Positions 53,165 to 61,895 of a stretch of 64,000 nucleotides of DNA are shown in pieces. The stretch is from Filimonas sp. (lineage in GTDB: Bacteria > Bacteroidota > Bacteroidia > Chitinophagales > Chitinophagaceae): contig JAFKHH010000019.1 of NCBI GenBank assembly GCA_017306865.1, forward strand, positions 1 to 64,000. Reading direction: 5' to 3'. The notes beneath the pieces are model-generated. The model saw nothing but the letters and a program-made list of their open reading frames with translations. It was not told where the DNA came from and ran no database searches. Positions within the stretch are counted from its first letter, which is position 1, and each line of letters starts with the position of its first letter. The translations under genes and the position numbers were made by a program.

Positions 53165-53294
53165 CTTTCCGCGAGCCCTTTTTTGCACAACACAGAAATG
53201 AACAAAAATATCTGCGTCCCTCCCCGCCCTCTACGATCCCCACAGTACTGTTGGGACGATTAAATTCCTCGTACTTTGTACTTTGTACTTATAT

Positions 53295-55805
53295 TCATTC
53301 CTCCGGCCCTAAATAGCTTTCTTTCAAGCCGCCGAAATCTATTACGATCTTCTGCAATACCACAGCAGGGTCTACACGCCAGAATTTCAATGTGTGTTTT
53401 CCTTTCGCAGTAAAGTGATGCTTTGATACCAATATCCTGATATTATCCGCCACGCCTTTCTCCCATGCTTTCTCTGAAGTGTCCGGCTCTATATTCACGA
53501 TCTGTGGTTTTTCATTATCTACAGAGATTGCATATTTCAAGCCACCGGAAGAAGTAAAATCTATTGTTGGTGAAATGTAACAGTGTACCGCAAAGTATCC
53601 CGTATCTTTTATCGTAATATCATACTCCAACCGCGGCGCATCATTCAATGGCAAAGAAGGTTTTGCTGTAACAGGAAAGAAGGTAACGCCAGACAACGTT
53701 CTGCCATAGCCTGGCAATATTTTTACCTTTATTTCGCCTTTATTAATTGCCCGGCTAAAATGCGCTGCTTCTATTGCTTTATATCCATCATTAGCAGTCG
53801 TGCTATTCGTTAATACATCATTGTTCTTGATCTCAGATGAAGCAAGTCGTACAACTGCTGGCATTACGTTTTTATCCGGTTGCTGCCAGTAGGTATAACC
53901 AATATGCGTTTGGTCCATCATGTGATTCCATTTGCCACCAGCTAACGTCTTATTGTAGTACAGCGAAAGCAATGAATCATTTGCATACAACTGCACAGCC
54001 TTGTCTGCCATAGCATTGGCGTTACCGTTATATTGCTTTGCATAATGCCTATTCTTCGCCACAGTTACATACAGTTCATTCAGGTTGGCACAGGCTTTTA
54101 CGGGAAACAGAACGAGTTGATAATAGGCATCTTTATATTTCTCATCCAGTTTATCATAAATGGACTGAGCATGTGTTGCCAGTTGGTTATACGCATCTGC
54201 TACGCGGTTCGCCTCATTATAGTTCAGTAAACTATAAGTGTCCGGTGACAACAGCTCTGGCTTACGCCTGCCATTATATTTTGTGTATTTATTTATAATA
54301 TCTGCTATCTCGCCTGCGTACTTCATGCCAAACTGTTCGCTACTCCAGCGTGTTGTATAGTTATCCAGGTCATCAATATCCATTTTAGATGGCGCCCATG
54401 CATAGTCAAGAAAAAAAGAAATGGGAAACTCCATCGGTTTAATGTCACCTACGTTTACAATCCATATCTGCCTGGCATTATATTCATAAGCGAGGTGCAT
54501 TTGTTCCCACACTTTAGAGATCGGGTTTGTATTTAGCCATTTATAATTGCGTGGCCCTCCCACATAGTCAAAGTGGTAGTAAATACCATAACCACCTGCG
54601 CGTTTAGGTTCGTTCAGCTTGGGTAACTTTCGTATGTTTCCCCAGTTATCATCACATAACAACAATGTTACATCATCCGGCACACGCATACCTTTGTCAT
54701 AATAATCCTGCACTTCTTTATACAAAGCCCATGATTGTGGAATATCTTTTGCAGGTTTACCTGTTACTTCTTCTAAAATAGTACGCTGGTCTTTTACAAT
54801 TCTTTCCAGTAGTGCAATATTACTTCCTTCCGTCATTGGCATATCACCATCGCCACGCATGCCTATGCTTACAATGCTCTCATGCGACTTCATATTTTGA
54901 ATGCCTTTGCGCCAGAAATTTTGCAACACCTCCTTGTTGTGGTCATAGTTCCACTCCCCCTTTCCATATCTTTTCCACTCCTGTTGCGCCCGCATCATTG
55001 GCTCGTGGTGAGACGTTCCCATCACTATACCGTATTCATCCGCCAATACAGGGTTCAACGTATCATCATCATTAAACGCATTGCCCCACATAGCAGGCCA
55101 GAGATAATTTCCTTTCAACCGGAGGATCAGTTCAAACACTTTTTCATAGAAGAGATGATTAAAGCCGCCAAACTTTTCCTTTGTCCAGCCAGACAGTGCA
55201 GGCGCTTCATCGTTGATAAAAATGCCACGATATTTTATTTCCGGTTCACCTGCCGTATATATACCCGGCTGTACAAATAGTGATGTGTGTTTTACAACCG
55301 GTACGTCTGCCCACCAATACCAGGGCGATACTCCTATCTTAGCAGAGAGGTCATATATACCATAGATCGTTCCGCGTTTATCACTACCCGCTATTACTAC
55401 CGCCTTATCTACACCTTTAAATGGTTTGTCAATTGTTTGCACAATAAACTTCTCCCATTTGTTTTGCAACGCCGCTCCATCTATCTTTTTTTCTTTTATC
55501 AATGCATCGATCCATTCATTCTTACCAACCGTCCCAATGATCACGACAGCATTTCCCGTTGGGGATTCTGTTGATACATTGGGTTGTATATTGGTTACAG
55601 CATTTATATCTGTCTGCATGTTTTTAACCGCGCGTACCACGCCGGCATATTCGTTTGTGCTGATATAAATTCCCACTGCATTCCCATTTGTAACTAATGG
55701 AAATGCCCGGGATATTTTCTCAAATGAGATATAAGAGGAATCCTTTTTTGCAAAAGCAAAAGAAAGACTCATCAGCAAAACTATTAGCAGAGATAATTTT
55801 TTCAT
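53295..55805 (-). CDS. GH115 alpha-glucuronidase
   Basis: 836 residues from the ATG at 55805 with signal peptide (LSLLIVLLMSLSFAFAKK); an upstream open frame lies in the repeat. The family blocks include KRGTIYGIYDLSAKIGVSPWYWWADVPV, GTSHHEPMMRAQQEWKR and the catalytic-region EPKRAGGYGIYYHFDYVGGP (landmarks). GH115 removes (4-O-methyl)glucuronic acid from xylan, which makes this a glucuronoxylan locus. It is convergent with the acetylesterase gene. Confidence 0.95.
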   Translation of the reverse strand: MKKLSLLIVLLMSLSFAFAKKDSSYISFEKISRAFPLVTNGNAVGIYISTNEYAGVVRAVKNMQTDINAVTNIQPNVSTESPTGNAVVIIGTVGKNEWIDALIKEKKIDGAALQNKWEKFIVQTIDKPFKGVDKAVVIAGSDKRGTIYGIYDLSAKIGVSPWYWWADVPVVKHTSLFVQPGIYTAGEPEIKYRGIFINDEAPALSGWTKEKFGGFNHLFYEKVFELILRLKGNYLWPAMWGNAFNDDDTLNPVLADEYGIVMGTSHHEPMMRAQQEWKRYGKGEWNYDHNKEVLQNFWRKGIQNMKSHESIVSIGMRGDGDMPMTEGSNIALLERIVKDQRTILEEVTGKPAKDIPQSWALYKEVQDYYDKGMRVPDDVTLLLCDDNWGNIRKLPKLNEPKRAGGYGIYYHFDYVGGPRNYKWLNTNPISKVWEQMHLAYEYNARQIWIVNVGDIKPMEFPISFFLDYAWAPSKMDIDDLDNYTTRWSSEQFGMKYAGEIADIINKYTKYNGRRKPELLSPDTYSLLNYNEANRVADAYNQLATHAQSIYDKLDEKYKDAYYQLVLFPVKACANLNELYVTVAKNRHYAKQYNGNANAMADKAVQLYANDSLLSLYYNKTLAGGKWNHMMDQTHIGYTYWQQPDKNVMPAVVRLASSEIKNNDVLTNSTTANDGYKAIEAAHFSRAINKGEIKVKILPGYGRTLSGVTFFPVTAKPSLPLNDAPRLEYDITIKDTGYFAVHCYISPTIDFTSSGGLKYAISVDNEKPQIVNIEPDTSEKAWEKGVADNIRILVSKHHFTAKGKHTLKFWRVDPAVVLQKIVIDFGGLKESYLGPEE

Positions 55806-55908
55806 ATAATAAGATTTCACGCATAAGTATCGCAAAGGGCGCAAAGAATACGCAGAGAACACAAAGAAGGTCTAGCCGCTTCGATCATTTCAAATCTCAA
55901 ATTTCAAA
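55806..55908 (-). repeat. Leader repeat ahead of the GH115 gene (inverted partner at 50.9-51.1 kb)
   Basis: Reverse complement carries ATTTGAAATTTGAGATTTGA, then CGAAGCGGCTAGACCT, TTCTTTGTGTTCTCTGCGTA and CTTTGCGCCCTTTGCGATAC, as in the leader of the acetylesterase gene. It also separates GH115 from the GH10 gene. Confidence 0.7.
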
Positions 55909-57006
55909 TCAAAAATCCCCCCTCACAACTTCCCAATACGCTTTTTTTCTTTGCAGGTTGGTATCAAACAATAACGGATAATTTTTTCTACCGGGCACCG
56001 GGTAATCATCCAGCCACGTTTCGCGGTCAGAGATGTTCCAGAACGTTACGCCCGTTATTACTTTTTTGTATTGGCGAAACACATCGAACACCATTTTATA
56101 TTGTGCCATTTGTTTTGCCTGTAACTCCGGTGTATATGTATCGTTTTCCCCTGGCTTTTTTGTTCGCATATTCTTTTCCCACGGATATACGGACATATCC
56201 AGTTCTGTGACCTGTATTTTCAAGCCGAGCGAAGCAAATTTTTCTATTGCAGCTTTTAGCTCTCCTTGTGTTGGCTCGTAAATAGACCAATGTGCCTGCA
56301 GGCCCACGGCATCTACAGGTACGCCGGCATCATTCAGTTTCTTTAGCAGGCGATATACCCTGTCGCGTTTTTCCGGACGCTCTGTATTATAATCATTGTA
56401 AAACAAAACAGCTTTCGGATCAGCAGCATGGGCATACTCAAATGCTTTTATAATAAAGTCTTCGCCGCATATTTGATACCACAAAGAATTGCGGAGAAAC
56501 TTTGTACTGTCATCGTCGATAGCTTCGTTCACTACATCCCACGCATAGATCTTTCCTTTGTAGCGGTTCACCACAGTTGTAATATGATCTTTTAATCTTT
56601 TCAGCAATGTCTCCTTATCTACCAGTTTACCGTCAGCATTTTTAAACAGCCAGTCCGGTGTTTGTTCGTGCCAGCACAAATTATGCCCACGCACTTTCAG
56701 CCCATTGCGTTGTGCAAAAGCAACTATAGAATCTGCATCCTTCCAGTAGTATTCATTTTCCTTCGGATGGATCGGCCCCATTTTCATCGCATTCTCTGGT
56801 GTAATGCTGTTAAACTCCCGCAAGATCAAAGCAGACGCATCCGGCCGTTTCAGTGATCCCGGAGAAACAGCTACGCCAATGGGGAAATAATTTTTGTAAT
56901 AATCTTTCAGCCCTTTTCCAGGCGAATCAGTTTGTGCCGTGGCAGGCGCTACCACGCAGGCTCCACAAAGGAAGCCACAGCAAGCAATCAGCAACTTGAA
57001 GTTCAT
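55909..57006 (-). CDS. Secreted or periplasmic GH10 endo-xylanase
   Basis: 365 residues with a signal peptide (LLIACCGFLCGACVVAPATAQ), then a complete GH10 barrel: SITPENAMKMGPIHPKE, GLKVRGHNLCWHEQTPDW, acid/base Glu in AWDVVNEAIDDD, nucleophile Glu in IQVTELDMSV. There is no CBM insert, unlike the surface GH10 at 47.5 kb. It would cut the shorter oligomers after import. A LacI-type operator lies 27 bp upstream, so it belongs to the same regulon as the GH3 gene. Confidence 0.96.
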   Translation of the reverse strand: MNFKLLIACCGFLCGACVVAPATAQTDSPGKGLKDYYKNYFPIGVAVSPGSLKRPDASALILREFNSITPENAMKMGPIHPKENEYYWKDADSIVAFAQRNGLKVRGHNLCWHEQTPDWLFKNADGKLVDKETLLKRLKDHITTVVNRYKGKIYAWDVVNEAIDDDSTKFLRNSLWYQICGEDFIIKAFEYAHAADPKAVLFYNDYNTERPEKRDRVYRLLKKLNDAGVPVDAVGLQAHWSIYEPTQGELKAAIEKFASLGLKIQVTELDMSVYPWEKNMRTKKPGENDTYTPELQAKQMAQYKMVFDVFRQYKKVITGVTFWNISDRETWLDDYPVPGRKNYPLLFDTNLQRKKAYWEVVRGDF

Positions 57007-57032
57007 AAGTGAAAATTAGTTAATCAAATTTA

Positions 57033-57046
57033 TGTAATCGATTGCA
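57033..57046. promoter_or_regulatory. LacI-type operator 3 of the xylan locus
   Basis: TGTAATCGATTGCA differs at one base from operator 1 and lies 27 bp upstream of the GH10 start codon. It ties this minus-strand gene to the regulator of the plus-strand operon. Confidence 0.65.
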
Positions 57047-57174
57047 TTAAACAAAGGATTGTTGCATTGTTTAATTGCTTAATTGTTTATCGCATCTTTT
57101 CTTTTCCCTCGCGAGACGAAATGCAACAGGCATGTGGGACGCAGACCAAAGCAGGAGAAAAGCATCTAACAACC

Positions 57175-57444
57175 TTATTCCTTACTTCTTTTCTTACCCC
57201 AAAACTTAAATGAAAGCAAGAGTATAACCACATATATAAAAATATCTATGATCAGGTTGGTATAGTTATAAGTAACAGGCGATATCGCTCTACTCAAGAG
57301 CTTGCCGCCATAGTACGTATAAAATTTAAGCGGAAACCCGAGGCGATCTTCTCCGTCAAAGTGAGATTCATTTACCGAAGTGATCTTTGTAAGTAATAAA
57401 AATATAAGAGTTACTATAAGGAAAATAAGCAACTTCCTTTTCAT
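57175..57444 (-). CDS. Hypothetical two-helix membrane protein
   Basis: 89 residues with two membrane helices (KLLIFLIVTLIFLLLTKI and LIIDIFIYVVILLLSF) around a polar loop, and a basic C-terminus. No family recognised. It lies 6 bp after the metzincin-like gene in the same direction, so the two probably form an operon. Confidence 0.6.
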   Translation of the reverse strand: MKRKLLIFLIVTLIFLLLTKITSVNESHFDGEDRLGFPLKFYTYYGGKLLSRAISPVTYNYTNLIIDIFIYVVILLLSFKFWGKKRSKE

Positions 57445-57450
57445 AAAGCT

Positions 57451-58146
57451 TTATTTATTTACTGTATTATGCTTAACATTCTCTATAAGTCTTTTCATTT
57501 GAGAAGTATTTATACTTGTTGACAAACTATCATGCATATAAGCACTTCCTCCGCTAAACATAACATTTGTACGAAACTGCTTTTGTTTTGCTAAATCCCA
57601 ATATTGCTCACTCGTAGCACCGAAAACCGAGAAAAAGTGCATATTTTGATCTACATGAAATAAACCCAAACTATGCCCTAATTCGTGAGGGATTGTGTTT
57701 CTATCAAAGCCGGATATAATTTGAGGAACACAGGTTTCGTTTATCTCAATTACAGATCCACCAATTTTATTCACTCTTCCATATATACCGGGCAACTGGC
57801 TTGCGCTTTTAATTTGTAACAAATGCTCATTATTCGCTCTTTGTGAAATGTTGGTGATAATTCGACTTTTAACAACAACACGGACTTTATTCAATACTGT
57901 TGTTTTAAAGGCACCTTTTCGAGACGGGAAATTATCTAATTTGCTAGCCATTATGTATGGCTCATAGAGGGTATCATAAAAATCAACGTTATAGCAATTA
58001 ATTATAGATCGATCAATTGCAACACGTAAACCTCCCATAAAAACTGTAGTAGCGCTCGAGTTAAGAAGACAATAAGCAAGAGATAAGTCTATGGCGAAGC
58101 TTTGATTGTTTCTAGCAATTCCAATTAATTTCCATCCTCCTGACAT
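57451..58146 (-). CDS. Metzincin-like zinc metalloprotease domain protein
   Basis: 231 residues. HELGHSLGLFH (His154, Glu155, His158, His164) is a full metzincin zinc motif, followed by a Met-turn candidate NVMFSGG (Met197). No signal peptide is visible from this start, so either the true start is missed or the protein is exported differently. The N-terminal part resembles the prodomain-free region of archaemetzincin or matrixin-like proteins, not placed further. Confidence 0.75.
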   Translation of the reverse strand: MSGGWKLIGIARNNQSFAIDLSLAYCLLNSSATTVFMGGLRVAIDRSIINCYNVDFYDTLYEPYIMASKLDNFPSRKGAFKTTVLNKVRVVVKSRIITNISQRANNEHLLQIKSASQLPGIYGRVNKIGGSVIEINETCVPQIISGFDRNTIPHELGHSLGLFHVDQNMHFFSVFGATSEQYWDLAKQKQFRTNVMFSGGSAYMHDSLSTSINTSQMKRLIENVKHNTVNK

Positions 58147-58492
58147 AAGTTAGCAATTTTTGTGACGACCAAATCTACTAAAAGAAGTTACAATCAGGAG
58201 TATTAATTCGGGAATGTCAGAGTAACCGTATTTAAATTTCAGTATGACTTTTCATCTCCCCGACTCATATCCTCATGAGGCGGAATGTAACCGGCTCGCG
58301 AATGCACAAACTACGGCGGGAAAGAGTGGGCCACTTTCGAAAAGCATATTTTCCAGGATATTGATGCACTTAAAAAGTGGCCCACTCTGCTTTACGCATT
58401 TTAAAGCTCTCTCCGGTCTTGCCTAACCATTCAACAATAAAACACTTAAACAATTCTACCTTCAACACAAATATTGTACTTTCAACGCCTCC
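58147..58492. other. Gene-free stretch with a perfect 15-bp inverted repeat
   Basis: AGAGTGGGCCACTTT (58323-58337) and AAAGTGGCCCACTCT (58374-58388) are perfect arms separated by 36 bp. A reading frame across it encodes repeated SGPL-type residues, as seen next to some Bacteroidota insertion sequences, so it may be a solo relic. No gene is supported here. Confidence 0.55.
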
Positions 58493-59446
58493 ATGAACCG
58501 CATCGACCGAGTTACAGCCATTTTGATACAATTACAATCCCGCAAGGTTGTGAAGGCGCAGGATATTGCTGAACGTTTTAATATAAGCCTGCGTACAGTT
58601 TACCGGGATGTAAAAACATTGGAGGAAGCGGGCATTCCTATTATTGGCGAAGCGGGTGTGGGCTATTCCATTATGGATGGTTATCGCCTACCACCTGTTA
58701 TGTTTACCAAAGAAGAGGCGACCGCTTTCTTAACGGCGGAAAAGCTGGTAGAAAAACTGACGGACCACTCTACAGACACCAGCTACAAATCTGCAATGTT
58801 CAAAGTAAGGGCCGTTTTGCGCAGCAGCGAAAAAGACCTGCTAGAAAACATAGAGGAAAATATAGAGGTACGTCGTCATACATATGCACCCTATACAGAA
58901 AAGCCGACTGACAGCACACTCCAATTGATCCTCAAAAATATTGCAGATAAAAAAGTCATCCGGATCAAATACAACGCATTTAGTAATGAAGAAGTTACCG
59001 AGCGCGATATAGAACCGGTGGGCATATTTTTTGCCAGTACTTATTGGTACCTGATCGCGTTTTGTCGCATGCGCAATGATTACCGGAATTTTCGCACAGA
59101 CCGTATCGTAACGATCAATAGCAAGGATATCCCTTTTGAGAAAACGCATCCTTCCCTTAAAACATACTTGCAGCAGGTGGCGGAACAAAAGCACCTGGAA
59201 ACAGTGATCTTAAAGATCAGTAAACAAACAGCCCGTTATTTACAAACGCAGCGCTACTATTATGGTTTCGTTTCGGAGAAACCACAGGGAGATACTGTGG
59301 AAATGACTTTCCTTACCAACATGCCTGATATATTACTCCGCTGGTACCTGATGTTTGCTGATACCGCAGAAATAATATCGCCCGCCTCTTTGAAAGAGAT
59401 GCTGAAGGAGCATGTGAAAAAAGTAGCGGATAAGATCAACAATTAG
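58493..59446 (+). CDS. YafY-family (HTH and WYL domain) transcriptional regulator
   Basis: 317 residues: an N-terminal HTH (KVVKAQDIAERFNISLRTVYRDVKTLEEAGIPI, landmark: FNISLRTVYRDVKTL) then a WYL domain (RIKYNAFSNEEVTERDIEPVGIFF, with TYWYLIAFCRMRNDYRNFRTDRI). WYL proteins bind nucleic acid or nucleotide ligands and control stress or defence genes. It is monocistronic, next to a small convergent gene. The target is not evident. Confidence 0.92.
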   Translation: MNRIDRVTAILIQLQSRKVVKAQDIAERFNISLRTVYRDVKTLEEAGIPIIGEAGVGYSIMDGYRLPPVMFTKEEATAFLTAEKLVEKLTDHSTDTSYKSAMFKVRAVLRSSEKDLLENIEENIEVRRHTYAPYTEKPTDSTLQLILKNIADKKVIRIKYNAFSNEEVTERDIEPVGIFFASTYWYLIAFCRMRNDYRNFRTDRIVTINSKDIPFEKTHPSLKTYLQQVAEQKHLETVILKISKQTARYLQTQRYYYGFVSEKPQGDTVEMTFLTNMPDILLRWYLMFADTAEIISPASLKEMLKEHVKKVADKINN

Positions 59447-59448
59447 TA

Positions 59449-59718
59449 TTACGCAAAAAACACGTCGGCAAAAGAGCGCAACGGCGCATAATCTGTACTG
59501 ATCTCATCCGGCAATACCTCCGCTTGCACGCCTAACTGTTTTATCAGTGCTATAATACTCTCCGGGTGTATTATAAAACAGGACTGAACACGCAAAATTT
59601 TATCGCAATCATCAAGATCAAAATTCACCCTGCAAAATTTGTATGTATGCCGTATCAGCTCAATACACGCCGCAGCCTGCTGTGTACTGTTTACGTTGGT
59701 TTTAAATACTTCTATCAT
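59449..59718 (-). CDS. Small hypothetical protein
   Basis: 89 residues, soluble: MIEVFKTNVNSTQQAAACIELIRHTYKFCRVNFDLDDCDKILRV (landmark: CRVNFDLDDCDKILRV). The pattern (a beta-alpha-beta-like fold with paired cysteines and PDEISTDYAPLRSFADVFF at the end) is common in Bacteroidota, but I cannot name it. It is convergent with the WYL regulator, only 2 bp between stops. Confidence 0.65.
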   Translation of the reverse strand: MIEVFKTNVNSTQQAAACIELIRHTYKFCRVNFDLDDCDKILRVQSCFIIHPESIIALIKQLGVQAEVLPDEISTDYAPLRSFADVFFA

Positions 59719-60040
59719 ACTGGCCTGGTTAAATGAAGGATAACTCCTACAAACTTAATACACCATACAGAAGATATAGGGGTGTAAATGCGGCATTTAT
59801 TGGGGTTTTGTGCGACAGGAGTGGGATTTGAGATTTGAAATTTGAGATTTGAGATCACCTCTGGCGGGAGTGCGAGATCAACACCTGTCAGCATAAACAG
59901 GTTCGTGTGGACACGAACCTGGGCGAAGAGAGTACGCAACTCCTGACAGGTCTTAAAGACCTGTCAGGATTCTCAAATTTCAAATTTCAAATCGGTCAAT
60001 GTCTTTGCGTAATTTTGCACCACTTACCAATAACAAACAA
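59719..60040. other. Intergenic repeat cluster with two strong hairpins and a promoter
   Basis: CAGGTTCGTGT (59898-59908) pairs with ACACGAACCTG (59911-59921). CCTGACAGGTCTT (59942-59954) pairs with AAGACCTGTCAGG (59956-59968), a 27-bp palindrome. AAATTTGAGATTTGA-type low-complexity repeats lie before and after. TAATTTTG at 60010-60017 is a -7 box for the next gene. No gene is supported. Confidence 0.7.
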
Positions 60041-60646
60041 ATGCTGAATAATACATCTGCCGGATTTACTACTATTGCTACATTACTAAAACAGAATCCT
60101 TTATTTGTCTTTGCGCTTGAGTCCGAAGCTGCGGATGAATTTGAGGATGTTAATTCCCTGATCGTCGGCATTGGCAAAGTGCATGCGGCGTATAATCTTA
60201 CAAAACGTATAGCGCAGGAAAAGCCAGGCATCATCGTTAACCTGGGTTCTGCGGGCAGTAATACATTTAAGCGTGGAGAAGTGGTGTGTTGCACAGAATT
60301 TATACAACGCGATATGGACGTTACAGGATTGGGATACCGCAAATATGAAACGCCCTTTTCTGGTGAAGAGCCTTTATTACAATACGGCCTTACACTGGAA
60401 GGCTTGCCACACGGTGTATGTGGCACGGGTGACAATTTTGAAACAGCACATATAGAGGCCGCTTATAATGTACTGGATATGGAAGGGTATTCGCTGGCAT
60501 ATATTGCGAAAAAAGAAGCAATTCCTTTCCTGTGCCTGAAATATATTTCGGATGGTGCAGATGGCGCTGCGGCAGAAGACTGGCTGGTGCAGGTGCACAA
60601 TGCAGCAGCAGCCTTTAGAAAAATAATAGATGAGCTAAGAAAATAA
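60041..60646 (+). CDS. Phosphorylase-superfamily nucleosidase-like protein
   Basis: 201 residues of the PNP/MTAN fold. Motifs: VGIGKVHAAYNLT, IVNLGSAGSNTFKRGEVV, FETAHIEAAYNVLDMEGYSLAYIAKKEAIPFLCLKYISDGADG (landmarks: LDMEGYSLA and SDGAD, the active-site Asp region). Probably a 5'-methylthioadenosine/S-adenosylhomocysteine nucleosidase-like enzyme. The ATG at 60041 is chosen because the -7 box at 60010-60017 leaves a normal leader; an earlier ATG at 59999 lies upstream of that box. Confidence 0.85.
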   Translation: MLNNTSAGFTTIATLLKQNPLFVFALESEAADEFEDVNSLIVGIGKVHAAYNLTKRIAQEKPGIIVNLGSAGSNTFKRGEVVCCTEFIQRDMDVTGLGYRKYETPFSGEEPLLQYGLTLEGLPHGVCGTGDNFETAHIEAAYNVLDMEGYSLAYIAKKEAIPFLCLKYISDGADGAAAEDWLVQVHNAAAAFRKIIDELRK

Positions 60647-60651
60647 CCAAC

Positions 60652-61719
60652 ATGAATAACACTATGAAACAAACACTCCTTTTACTTACCTCTTTGATCG
60701 CCCTCAGCACCTATGCACAAAAGAAGGTATTGGTGCTGGAAGCCGGCAAAGTTTCAGATGAGACTGTTGCCGCGGTTTTTAATACGAATAAGATCCGTGT
60801 AACAAGTACGACACAAACTTCAGCTACAAAAAATGGCGTGAACGGCCTATTTGTAGTCTATGAAAAGACAGACACGCTGGACTTTAATCATAAATTTTTC
60901 ACCGATGGCAATGGTGACGATTATACAAACAATGGCATTGCTTTTTACAAGCAACAAGGCAACCGCTATGAATTAAGCGTAGCAAATGACTTTGCTTTTA
61001 TGTGCAATAGTTGCAACAATATGCACGGGCATTTTGTAGAAATGAAAAAGGATACTGTTGTCTTGTCTATTACCTGGGGACCACGGCGTTTTTCGTCAAC
61101 AGATGTACATTATTTCACATGGCGAAGCGATAAAGCTAGCTGGCAGTACACTAAATTTATTACCAACGGTCGCGATGATATAGATGGAGAAATGTACACT
61201 TATAGGATTTATGACAAAAACGGGCGCATTTACTTAAACAACTTCAATGCCGAGGCTACGCAGTTTGACTCGACAGTGATTGCTGCCCGTAGTTTTGATT
61301 TTTATTACATACATGGCAAATGCAGTAGTTTACTTAAAGCACTGAAGGAAACCAAACCTGCCAATTATGACTTACTTAGATCTTACTTTACCGCAGGGTT
61401 CGCAAAAAGCTTTTTGACATCGTATGAAAATGATTCTGAAAACACGATCACGAAAGCTAATGTAACAGATGCGAATGAGATTGGTTATTTCTTTGAGCAG
61501 GTAAATATATTGGCGCCAGCGGAAGTGTTCCTGCAAAAAACAATTGAAAAATTTCCAACCCGCATGGTAGCTTACCTGAACCTGGGGGATGTTTACAGGA
61601 AGCAGCAACGAAAACAATTAGCGCTGGACAACTATACAAAATATGTAGCCTTGATGAAAGAAAAGGCACTGGACAACAAAATACCGAAAGCCGTAATGGA
61701 CTATATTGCACGGCAATGA
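60652..61719 (+). CDS. Hypothetical secreted protein with TPR-like C-terminus
   Basis: 355 residues with a signal peptide (QTLLLLTSLIALSTYAQ). The N-terminal half is beta-rich (FTWRSDKASWQYTKF). The C-terminus (VFLQKTIEKFPTRMVAYLNLGDVYRKQQRKQLALDNYTKYVALMKEK, landmark: AYLNLGDVYRKQQRKQLA) is a tetratricopeptide-like pair of helices. No name can be given. It is 6 bp after the nucleosidase gene, so co-transcribed. Confidence 0.7.
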   Translation: MNNTMKQTLLLLTSLIALSTYAQKKVLVLEAGKVSDETVAAVFNTNKIRVTSTTQTSATKNGVNGLFVVYEKTDTLDFNHKFFTDGNGDDYTNNGIAFYKQQGNRYELSVANDFAFMCNSCNNMHGHFVEMKKDTVVLSITWGPRRFSSTDVHYFTWRSDKASWQYTKFITNGRDDIDGEMYTYRIYDKNGRIYLNNFNAEATQFDSTVIAARSFDFYYIHGKCSSLLKALKETKPANYDLLRSYFTAGFAKSFLTSYENDSENTITKANVTDANEIGYFFEQVNILAPAEVFLQKTIEKFPTRMVAYLNLGDVYRKQQRKQLALDNYTKYVALMKEKALDNKIPKAVMDYIARQ

Positions 61720-61820
61720 GAACAGTTTAAACATGACGATTGTATGTAAAAGAAACCCTTTGTTTATCCGGCATAGCCTATTACAAGCGAGTGCAAAAAC
61801 AATTCATCTATATTAAAAAA

Positions 61821-61845
61821 AATGCTGCATTACCCATGCAGCATT
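61821..61845 (+). terminator. Intrinsic terminator
   Basis: AATGCTGCAT (61821-61830) and ATGCAGCATT (61836-61845) form a perfect 10-bp stem with a 5-nt loop, followed by TTTT and preceded by a run of A. It can act in both directions and lies 102 bp after the previous gene. Confidence 0.85.
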
Positions 61846-61895
61846 TTTCTATTTATAGAACAATAATTTACCGACCTTTAGCTATATCATTTTCT

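Noticed and set aside
58244-58426. 60-residue frame over the inverted repeat
   Set aside because: It consists of the two repeat arms (SGPL-type residues) plus spacer and is not a gene on its own.
59719-59939. Minus-strand frame upstream of the nucleosidase-like gene
   Set aside because: It translates through low-complexity repeats and hairpins; no start signal or domain.
59999-60040. Earlier ATG for the nucleosidase-like gene
   Set aside because: The TAnnTTTG box at 60010-60017 lies inside the extension, so transcription should begin after it.
61740-61895. Upstream extension of the DinB-like gene
   Set aside because: It passes through the strong terminator at 61821-61845; 61896 is the first ATG after it.
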